Source of the DNA: Panonychus citri
Lineage: Eukaryota > Arthropoda > Arachnida > Trombidiformes > Tetranychidae
NCBI RefSeq assembly: GCF_014898815.1
Contig: NW_026515549.1
Location: 434,001-498,000 of the forward strand
Reading direction: 5' to 3'
Length of the DNA: 64,000 nt
The notes beneath the pieces were generated by a model. The model was not told the DNA's origin. It worked only from the letters and a program-made list of their open reading frames with translations, and did not search any database. Position numbers and translations under genes: made by a program. Of the stretch, positions 12,480 through 22,339 are shown piece by piece (position 1 is the stretch's first letter; each line of letters starts with the position of its first letter).

Positions 12480-15400
12480 TTAGTTGGTGTTGGTTTCACT
12501 TGATTCAGGCTCAGAGTCAGATGAAGAGACACTACTAATTGAGGAACCTCTGTTTGGAGAGTAATCAGTGTCGGTCGATTGACAATTAAGCTCGTTCTTT
12601 TGGTCTTCCCCTTTGGCCTCAAATTCATCGAAAATCTTTTTCAGGGTATTGATGAAAGTATAAACATCGGCAAATGAATTGTACAATGGAGCGGGTGAAA
12701 CTCTCATGACATTAGGCATTCTTATATCACACTGATGGAAAAAGATAGAAAAAGATTAGAAAATCAAGAATCATTTAGCTAAATTGTCGATTTTTTAATC
12801 GTTCTTGTATAATACTTACCACGATTCCTAATTTTTGAAGCTCTTCTTGGATGGCAGTTAATGGAACTGAGAACATAATAGATAATTGTGATCCTCTTTG
12901 GTTTGGATCAGCGGGTGTGATAATTTTCACGGTTGGTAAAGCTCGGATCTCTTCAACATCAGTCGCACCATTATTGTCATAATTAAAGTACGATTGGAAA
13001 TAATGTTTCAACATGTATTCAAGATACCCTGTAATTAGAAACTGTTTCTTTTGAATGTCCTCCATTGAAGTTTGGTTGAAAATCTGAAAAGAGAAACAAC
13101 AAATCAATATTCAATCTGATTAAATGTGAACTTAAATTTACTCACATCAAGACTTGACATCAAAGATGCGGCCAATAAAGGTGGCGGGTTACTAATTCTG
13201 AACATATCGGCTCCAGCACTAGCATCAAATTCTGAGAAATTGAAACACAAATGAAATGGATTAGTTTCAGTTGAAATTTTCCATATAGAAATAGAAATAC
13301 TCACCATCTTTCATGAGGAATTTAGTCTTCATATTATTTCCCCACCAACCCTTCAACATGGGGAATTGGGAAGTTCCTCCCTTTTCGGTCAACCTTTGGT
13401 GAATGAAAATCGCTCCGATACAACCTGGGCCTGAGTTGAGATACTTTATAGAAAATGACCAATACAAATAAACAGAAATTAGCAAAAACCACAAGGAAAC
13501 CAACCAATTACCACTTACCTTATATGTACACCAAACAGCGAAATCAACATTCCAATCATGGAAATGTAATGAGACATTTCCAGCAGCATGAGCAGCATCA
13601 ACACCGACAATGATTCCCTTTTCATGAGCGGATTGAGTCAATTTCTTAATGTTCATAAATTGTCCAGTGTAATAATTTATTCCAGGTAACAGGAGGAGAG
13701 CCACTGAATTACCTGATTCCTTGATCATGGAAACGATATCTTCTTCTCGGAGTAGATGTTCTCCCTTGAAACATTATGGAACAAATAAAATTAATTACAA
13801 ATTAAAAAAAAAGAAAAACAAAGAGCAACAATCAAATTGTTCCTTTTCCCTCCAATTCACTTGAACGAATGAATAATTTTCTCTTTCTTTTAGTCACATG
13901 TTTTTCTTTCTTTTCCAATGTTCTTTTTTTTTTTTTCTATTGTGAACTTGATTTCTTAATATTTAATAATTTCTTTTTCTTTTTTTCGATTATCTGATTA
14001 AGCTCAGCAATTAGATAATCTTTAAGAATATCTTGTAATCCTTCGGGAATCTAATTAATCGTTTTTCTATCCTTTAGGTTCAATTCAAGGTTTTCTTTTA
14101 CCTTTTTAATTCTTACTCGGCGATTTTCAATTTCTATTTGTAATGTTAATCAATTTTTAGGTTTTTTTCTCTTTTTCAAAGTTGTAAAGAAAAACTAATT
14201 TATTAATTGTTCTATTCTCTATTCTCAGAATTATCTCCAATCAATAGGAGGAAATCCAACAAGTTACCATCAGATGGATTAATCTTAATCTGCCATTAGG
14301 ATTCCAACTGTGAAGATCAAGCTCTTAGCCTTGGTAAGCGAGTTAACTAGTTATTTGCTTGTGGCTTTTTCGTATTCATTTTCTGGGCAAAAGAGTTGGA
14401 AGATAAAACGAAATGATATTCAACATCACTGGTAACCGAAGGCTACAGATTTAAAACGGTATTTCCAAATTTCGTACAAGTAAATTATCAAAATGGATCT
14501 TTTTCTTTTTCATCATCGTTTTCTTAATCTCTCTCTCTCGCTCTCATGTAATACTTTTATCCTTGTCAAGAATTATGTTAACAGAAGATGTTAATCTATC
14601 GAAAGAAAAGCCTTTTGGATATAAACCCGTGGAATCGAAAGGCTGAAACTGTTCAACGGCGATGAAAACGATGGGTGTGAATCGACAGTGAAAATCATGT
14701 TGATTAGCTAATGTTTGATTGATAGATTTGAAAGAATCTCGATCTTTTCTTTGATCTAACCTTGTACAATTTAATATACTGGAAGCCTTGAGAGATTCAA
14801 AGAATTGGGATCATTTGGGTGAGCTTTTATTATTAGTAATATCACCTAATGAAATTTGACAATCAACGAGTTAATCATTATTCTCAAAACTTTCCAACTA
14901 ATTTTGGTTTTTTTTTCTCTCTCTCTCTCTCTCATTGACTAGGCCAATATAATATTAATCTTTCTCGCATGGATTTAGTTGATCCTCAAGGTATTCAGCA
15001 TCTCAATTTATGATCTCCTGGATCAGCTGTCATATTCAATAATATATATTTACAACTAATATTGATGGAAACCATTGATTAAATGAGATCACTGATAAGT
15101 TTTTCTTGGTCAATGTTAACAAAGGTAAATATTAGACTGTAAATAACATCAATGGATAAATATACTTACCATTCTTGGCTTGAATAATAGTAAACTCTCC
15201 TCGACCGGGTAACCATGAAGTGTAAGGTGTGATTTAACTGCGTACTATAAATATTTGACAAGAAAGTGTTTAAAAATAAATCCATGGATAAATTTTTAGA
15301 CTTAATTGTTATTTACAGTAAACTTACCATGTCAGAGGAAAATGCATGTTCTTCAATCATAATCTTGTATCTTTGAGCTGATGGCCGATAAAATGTTGAT

Positions 15401-17482
15401 AACATTAGATGGAGATTAACAGTTAATCCATTCATGATGGCCACTTCTCCGGGTAGAGCGCCAACCAATTTGGACATTGGTAATTTTGGTGGAATGTCAC
15501 ACAAAGCCGCCGGTAAAGATCCGTCGAAATGAGAGTGAACTCCTTTACGACCCCAATTGTCAAGAACCTCTCGACAATATTTGTCCGCAGCTTTTGGTTT
15601 CAGTCCTAACGATTGGCCACACAAGTAAATTGCTTCGGCATTTTCATCTATCCGATTAGGATCAACTAATCATCACAAACACGGATAAAAGAAACAAGGT
15701 AAATGATTACACATTACAAGTAGATTATAAAATTTTAGAGGCACTTAATTGTTAATTCACTCTTGCTTTTTGTTTTATTGCTTCTTTATTTACCTCTCTT
15801 CATACAGGGTAAATACCAAATCTCTCATCTTTTTAGGGATCAACTTGTTTTCTAGTAAATTCCCGTTGATACATTTATCTAATTTGGTTTGAAACTGGTT
15901 CTGTCTCAAAACAACAAAAGTTCACCAGCACCCAAATCTTGAAGGAAGTTGAAATTTAAGGTGAAAGTTGATCTGAATTCCTGGTACTATTATACTGAAG
16001 ATGAACTTGTAACCTTTAAATTTGTTTATAACTATTTACGTTTTTGAAACTTTTTCATTGAGACGATTGCAAGCAAAAGGTTATTTTGGTTCTTTCATCA
16101 TCATCATCAGTAGCACAATTATGATATAAATATGAAGATTAGACTACTCACCGTAGGGTAAATCACGTTTCTTGGGGAAGCAAAATGATTTTCGAAAATG
16201 TGACAAAGGATCTTCACTGTCCATTCGTTGGGCAAACTCGAAACTTTCCACTGGAATTCCCCAGATGATTGATTTCTCACGAAGAACCGCCGATGGATAA
16301 GTAATTGTTGTAGATCGACTTCGTTTGGCTGAAGCATGATAACCACTCGATCCACCGTTTGTCTGTGAAGTTACATGGGGATAAGTTATTAGTGTTTGCA
16401 GAGATTCCATGGTGTTAATCGAGATGACAACTGATCGAATATAATTGTTAACCTTTCAACTTGAATTTAAAGTTGTTTATATTTAGATTTAACTTGGAAC
16501 AAAGTGAAAATCGTGAAGGAAAATATCAAATAATATGAGAGGATATTTTCTCACCAACTAATTCATGTCGATTCAAACTGATTATCACCAAATAATTTGG
16601 ACGATTTTCACTTTTAATCAGAACGTGTAGATTGATGGAAACAATAACGTCTCCCGAATTTTTCGTAAACAACCGATGATCGTGAAAATCGAGATTGAGG
16701 TCGGATCGCGCTATGTGATCTCCCCTTTTCTTCCTCATATTATTTATATTAATTCTTCTTTTCCAATTTAGAACTAATTTTTTCTTTCTTTTCTCATTTT
16801 CAGGTCAAGTTGAAAGTGAAAAGCATGAAGACAGCGAATGGTTTTTTTTTCGGAAAATTTATTCCAAATTCGAAAAAGAGATTATTTTTACATTGAATGT
16901 CGACTTTATATTTTTGTTCTTTGCTCGCTAACTGATGATATTACTTTCAGTTTGAAAAAGAAATCACAATCTGATGATTAGTAACCTAATTAAATCGTTA
17001 TTGAGCCTCCGTAAGAATCAAGAACGGGAACCAACAGGTAGACAGGTAAATTCAATCTGATTACTAAATTGAAAATCTTCATTAATTTTTAATACTTTCA
17101 CTTTTTATCTCCTTTTTTGCTTAATTTTACTTCATTTGTTACCGTTACCTGACAAATGAATTCACTTTGATTTAATTCAATCTGATTTAACTAATGGTGT
17201 TTACTAAATGCTAACAACTTGAACTGTATTCTGGTTTGCTCTTGACCGTTCAGTGTATTTAAAGTGATCATAACTTAATCAAGATCAAGGCTGAAAATTT
17301 GATATGGTGCAATTTATCAACGATAATCTATTAACTCGAATTGGTTTGGGAAAGTTGATTATTGTGTAATTTGATTTAGTTTTCTAATCAAAAAAAGGTG
17401 TGGAAAAGAAAATCACAATTTAACTTACCATTGATTGTCTTTGATTACTAATCGATCGTGTTGATCTGTTGACTGTTTCCAT
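12480..17482 (-). CDS. Kynu: Kynureninase
   Basis: PLP enzyme that cleaves kynurenine or 3-hydroxykynurenine to (3-hydroxy)anthranilate plus alanine in tryptophan breakdown. Exons: 17482-17429, 16362-16152, 15647-15328, 15244-15170, 13764-13519, 13443-13305, 13231-13146, 13083-12820, 12731-12480; all phases fit, about 548 aa. Landmarks are YLCGQSLGLKPK, HSHFDGSLP, GVDAAHAAGNV and DFAVWCTYK-YLNSGPG (the PLP lysine is the K at the exon 5/6 junction). GCIGAIFIHQR, FDASAGADMFRISNPPPL and MRVSPAPLYNSF follow. It is longer than the usual roughly 465 aa. There is a Ser/Arg-rich N-terminal extension of about 50 residues (METVNRSTRSISN start) and a Ser/Asp/Glu-rich tail after the conserved C-terminus. 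An alternative ATG is at 16410. Confidence 0.95.
13765..15169 (-). other. Largest kynureninase intron, about 1.4 kb
   Basis: Intron between the exons coding KPRM and GEHLLREED. It holds T-rich tracts (about 13918-13990) and short CT microsatellites near 14530 and 14915. No nested gene was seen. Confidence 0.6.
16363..17428 (-). other. Kynureninase first intron, about 1.07 kb
   Basis: Joins the 18-codon first exon to the exon starting TNGGSSGYH. It contains an unexplained 70-codon frame near 16526-16738, which I regard as chance. Otherwise AT-rich with no visible structure. Confidence 0.55.
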
Positions 17483-17540
17483 TTTGGTCTCTGATGGTTT
17501 TTGGAATCAAAGTATGACAACTTTATCTTCAGTGTAGCAA

Positions 17541-19055
17541 TTAACGAATTTTAATCACAATTAGTAAACGAAACTATTGAATCGATGAACTTGGAAAACG
17601 AGAAAATGATTGGAATAAGTTGAATCTCCTTCGATGGGCACAATTAAGATGAAACCTTTTCGCAACTGAGCCTAGGATTTGAATGATTTCCGTAGTTTTA
17701 TTGACTGTCGATCTCTTTTACGATCTAACACTCTCACTCTGGCTCACTCAAAGTTTGTTGCAGTTATAGTTATAAATATAGAAGGAGAAATAGAGAGAGA
17801 AAAAGAGGGAGAGAGCAAGATTAAGAAAGAAAGTAAGATTATCTCTCTGAGTACTCAAGAGAGAGATAATATTGTACAAGGCGTTTTTTACATTTTACGA
17901 TATTTAGATATTTTTGTTCTAATGTCTCGTGAGCGGAAAGTCGAATAGAAGTCATTGTCGAACTTTGGACTATTGAAAATAATTGTCAATTTCAAATTCC
18001 AAGGTCATTGATATATTCATGAAAACAGTTGAAATATCGTTTCGAGAGTAAACTTTGTGTAGAAAGTTACATATTGTACTTGGTATTTGAATCGTGATAT
18101 TAGTTGATGTTTGAATTGATTAGAATTAGTAAGTCACTTTAAAGTAAAATGAAAGAGAAATTAAGTGATTAAAGGAAATGTTATGATTACTTAATAAACC
18201 AAGAGTTAAGGTTAAGGTCAAAGAGTAAACAATCAACTAATTAACAATCAATTTGCTTTTGTATTTGGGCGGAAATTGTTTCTGCCAATCAGATTATCGT
18301 GGATCCCAATTGCTCCTGGTGACACCTGATGATTAACCTTTTCCACTAGATGTATTTCTGTTTCCTAGTTTTGATTGACAATCAGTTTAAATTTGTCTCT
18401 TCACAAATCAATTGTTCTAAAATCTTTCATCAACCTTCAATTAGTGTTTCCTCTATTAAGATTACAGTTCATCTTTAAAAATGGATTTACTCTTTCAATG
18501 AATCTCAGATAAAACTGTGCTTTTTGTATTTCACTCGTGAGAAAGACTTTGTAATTGATTTTGAAGGAGAGTTATTGCCGCTAATTCAACGTTTCGAGAC
18601 TTCAGATCACAAGTGGACAGTTGAACAGGTTCGTAAGTACTATGAATTGGTTTCCGATGTCTACGAAATTGCTTCTAAAGATTTCGGTTGTCAAAAGATC
18701 AAGGGTTATCTCGATAAAAAAGATCGGGACTTCCAACGTGGTTTGTACGCCCCTGTTGAACCTGTTGAACCTTCACCTGATCCTGTTGACCTACCGGTTG
18801 ATCAACTAACCTTGAAAAGCGATTGATCAGTTAACCATCGGTGCTAATTGTAACTAACACTTATCTATGAATGAGATTGAACTGATCTCATCTTATTCGG
18901 TGTATCGTTACAATGATTGTCGATTTGATTAAATGAAATATTTTTTACCATTATTCAATTGAAAGATTTAATTGTGTGGGTTAATTATTTCACGGAAACG
19001 ATGATTATGTTTTTCTTGAGTATAACAATTCAGGTTAACAGGTAACAATAAGATT
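17541..19055 (+). repeat. Duplicated block C, dispersed copy of block B
   Basis: Matches 8410-9915 along its whole length (spacer, promoter region, CDS and 3' flank) in the same orientation, about 7.6 kb away beyond ARL13B and kynureninase. Its left edge lies only about 60 bp upstream of the kynureninase start codon, on the opposite strand. Small indels and substitutions separate it from B, and it carries the copy-3 gene. Confidence 0.9.
18481..18826 (+). pseudogene. Small unknown protein, family copy 3, start codon out of frame
   Basis: The body is open and similar to copy 2 through the C-terminal acidic/Pro tail, but the ATG at 18481 is followed by a 2-nt deletion relative to copies 1 and 2. 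The ATG therefore reads only MDLLFQ and then a stop. The long frame has an upstream TAA at the same place and no ATG of its own; the first near-cognate codon is a TTG at 18524. Unless an upstream exon supplies a start, this copy is likely non-functional. The core residues (EQVRKYYELVSDVYEIAS) still differ strongly from the other copies without any stop. Confidence 0.7.
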
Positions 19056-19561
19056 GATTTATTTTTTCATAGTTTTCCTATTATTTAGATTGGAACAAGT
19101 TTAACTTGATTGTCAGGAAATTAAGTTAATTTAAAGTCAAATCAGTTAAATAATTAACAATATAAAATTCAAGGTTTAACCATTTTGGTTTCAGAATTTG
19201 CAATTTTGTTAATTTTTTGCTTGCATATGATTAGTTTCAACAATTGATTAACGATTATTTAATCTTAACTAAATTGTAGCTGTAAATACAATGAAAACAA
19301 TGTCAATGTCAAAATTAAAATTAATTGTTAGCTCACAATTAACTTTAAGATCATTAACATTTCAGGCATTAGAAACGAGAGATAATTAATCAATCGAGAT
19401 ATTTTTCACCAATCAAACTGTGATTGTATCCATCTTACTGGAGATAATTAGTATCATCAAAATGAATTTGACTTTAGTGATTAACTAATTTAATTTGTAT
19501 TATTTTTTACATAATTATACACATGAAATTTGTGGTTATAAAATTAAATTAAATTTCTAAC
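19056..19561. other. Intergenic region
   Basis: About 500 bp of AT-rich DNA between duplicated block C and the mL45 stop codon. No ORF or structured feature was seen. Confidence 0.6.
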
Positions 19562-20669
19562 CTAAGCAGTTGCTAATTTTTGATTAGTTGAATCAGAAAT
19601 TTCTGTCGATTTTTCCGAATCTGATTTAGTTTCTTCCTCTTTCTCTTCTTCGGGAATATCGGGCATTACAAACGTTTTAGGAATTGGACTTCGAGGTGGC
19701 ATCCAATCGGGAATAATCTTACCATGGATCCTCCATTTTCCGTAAATATTAGCGACATGATTTTCGAAGACAATGTATTCGAGTATATTTTTGACTACTG
19801 ATTCATCACCGAAAATTAAACGACCAAATCGATCGTAAATTGCTAAAGTTTGAGCTGAATTGAAGCGAACGGTAACTTGACCGAATTGAGATCCAGTATC
19901 TTGTCCATCAATATATCGAACATGAACTACTCGAGGAGGTTCATTGCTCTTAATAAATTGCCATCGAAGTGTTTTACAATCAACGTAACGAGTCATTTCT
20001 GGGTAACATTTCTCGGTAATGTATTCGAAAATTTCTTCATCGTCTCGATCAGCTAAACATTGGTGAGCTTTTTTATAAATTTCTAACGCTTCAGATGGAA
20101 AGACTCCTGGGTCGAAATATTCCAAAAACGTTCGAATTTTCCTCAAAGCCATCATTGATTTTCCTTTCGAAGCGACTTTCTTTGATTCTTGTTTACTTCT
20201 CTATAAGAAAAAGAAAAGGTTTAGGTCAACTTATTCTCAGAATATTTGGTTATTACAGTTTTGAGAGAAGAACATTTCATTGTTCTCACTGACTAATTAC
20301 CTCAATTGACAACAGAGAGGCTTTTCCATCACCTTCAGGGGGTACAAATGGTTCCATGATACTTGCTGAACATGAAAGAAACATGGATTCTTCATTCCAA
20401 TCTCTTGCAGGGGCGATACCTTGTTCTTTGAACATTGTCCTTCTCTCTTCGGGAGTAATATCTTCTGGTTTATTCTCTCGATATTTGTCCATCATTGTTA
20501 GATAATCTTTGGGAAGAGCGATCTTCCTGCCTCGTTCTACTCTCCAATCAAAATTGGGAATTCCTCGGTTCCAATACTGTTTAGGTCCAGGATTCCAATG
20601 TTTACCTCTTGCCGTTCGGTAAAAATTCTTGCAAACTGAAACTACCCCCAAGAACTTTTTTCCATTCAT
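19562..20669 (-). CDS. mRpL45: Mitochondrial large-ribosomal-subunit protein mL45
   Basis: Two exons, 20669-20301 and 20200-19562, phase 0, about 335 aa. mL45 lies at the exit of the mitoribosome tunnel and binds the inner membrane through a Tim44-like domain. The N-terminal part (KHWNPGPKQYWNRGIPN, then ITPEERRTMFKEQGIAP) matches the mL45 linker. The second exon carries the Tim44-like fold (ALRKIRTFLEYFDPGVF, then CYPEMTRYVDCKTLRWQF, and VTVRFNSAQTLAIYDRFGRL). WRIHGKIIPDW is the family's closing motif. The acidic tail EEEKEEETKSDSEKSTE is less conserved. The N-terminus is compatible with a mitochondrial presequence. I take the ATG at 20669; an upstream GTG frame has no ATG. Confidence 0.93.
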
Positions 20670-22339
20670 GATGAGTAAAAAACGAAGCACAATAAAAGCA
20701 CCAAGAGAAACAAAAATTAAATCTAAAATCTGTTTTCAATCAAATGATAAAAAAATTCAATCCAATGAAAACTCAAAACAATAAAGAAACACATGGTTAC
20801 TATTTGTAACACTTTATCTCAGAGCAGAACATGACCCTTTCGCTATATCTCACACTTTATCCATTCGGTTTCCAATAGCAACAGAAAACTAATAAACTAA
20901 ATTAATTGTGTCGCTGATTTAATTAATTGCTCTGATTATTTAAGTTTCAGTCCAGTGAGAGAAGATCTAAATTAATTTGAAGAAACAATCTAATTGAAGT
21001 GAATTCAGATAAATTTGAATTTGAACCATTTAATATAAATACATGAATTAGAATCTAATTTGTTGATTGTTAGTTTTTGATTAAGTTTAAATGTTACACA
21101 ATTAAAATAAGATTTAATTGCCACATGATGTAAAATGTGAACTTTTATTAACTATCGTGGGCTTGTGATTAATGATCTAAACATAATGACTAATGAATTA
21201 TAATTCAACTGAATCTTCATTTAGAGACAATTAAGACAATTGATATTTTGTTTTTCTTTCTCAATTTTGATTGAATTAATTCACTAATAGATGATAACTT
21301 TCATTATAAACTAATTTCTCTTAAAAAATAATGCGAGAAAAAAACAAATTGTATGTCAATCTCAAGTAGCTCATTAAATTGTTTACAATTTAACTCTTTT
21401 CCTTAATCATGATGACCCAAAATACTAAATTGAATTGAGAATCAAATGAAAGGGGCTAATCACTAGCAAGATAATCACGATAAAATACTTAATTATAAAG
21501 TGAATGGTCATAGTAAAGAGAAAACATTATTCTCTGAATGGGTCAGAATTTAGTTAATCAACACTAATCATCGTATTCTGATGAGCCCTTTCAAGTTAAT
21601 TATCGCTTTTCAATTGGAATAAAAATCAAATCAAAGTGAACGGAGAGAGAAAAATAAAAAAGATCAACAAGAGTAAGAAGAGAAGCAAAAAATGACAAGA
21701 TTTAAGATCAACCTACTTTCAGGCCAATAATTTAGTCCGCAGAAAACTTGTTTCTATAATTTCTTGATTATCAACAATCAACAATCAACATAAAATCAAA
21801 TTAAAGTAACTCAACATGTGACGAGACAAAATTGTTAACAGTTAAGGTTAACGGAGAGATGAGGGCAACCGAAGATGCGGTGGAACCTGTTTAGTTACTG
21901 GTTTGTCCTTTTCTCAATTTAACCCAACAATTAGTTTTAACTATTATCCTCATCCTCATCATCCTCATCATCATCATCATCTTTCTCTCTCTTCATCTCA
22001 CTCAAATTCTCTCATTTTCGCCGTTCTGAACCCGGAACACACCCGATAGTTTGAATCAGAATTTTATTCTTGTTGTTATTTTTATTTCTCTTTGATTTTG
22101 TTTTTATTTCTTTTTCGCGATCATCCCTATTTACTTTTAATTGTGATTTAATTATTCCATCATTTCTAATTCTATTCGGATGCCTTGTTGGCATTCGTTT
22201 ATCTCATTGTGATGACTGTCACCTAATCTCTTGTTGATTAACTTGTTGTCTAATCTAATCCAAGTTAATCCATTTCTGTTAATCTCTTTTTGTTTATTTC
22301 TTTTGAAACTTTTTTTTTCTCAATTGTTTTTCTTTAATC
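20670..22339. other. Divergent intergenic region, mL45 / Cad96Ca-like RTK
   Basis: About 1.7 kb that should hold both promoters. AT-rich, with a short CAT/TCA repeat near 21950-21982 and T-rich tracts near 22310. Short frames on both strands look random. Confidence 0.6.

Noticed and set aside
17429..17482. Possible upstream ORF overlapping the kynureninase start
   Set aside because: On careful reading the 17482 ATG is in frame with the main protein (18 codons into TNGGSS), so it is a normal first coding exon.
17679..17948. 89-codon frame in duplicated block C
   Set aside because: The equivalent frame is not maintained in block B, it has a non-ATG start and purine-repeat composition.
22012..22194. 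60-codon minus-strand frame upstream of the receptor kinase
   Set aside because: Lys/Asn-rich low-complexity frame without motifs.
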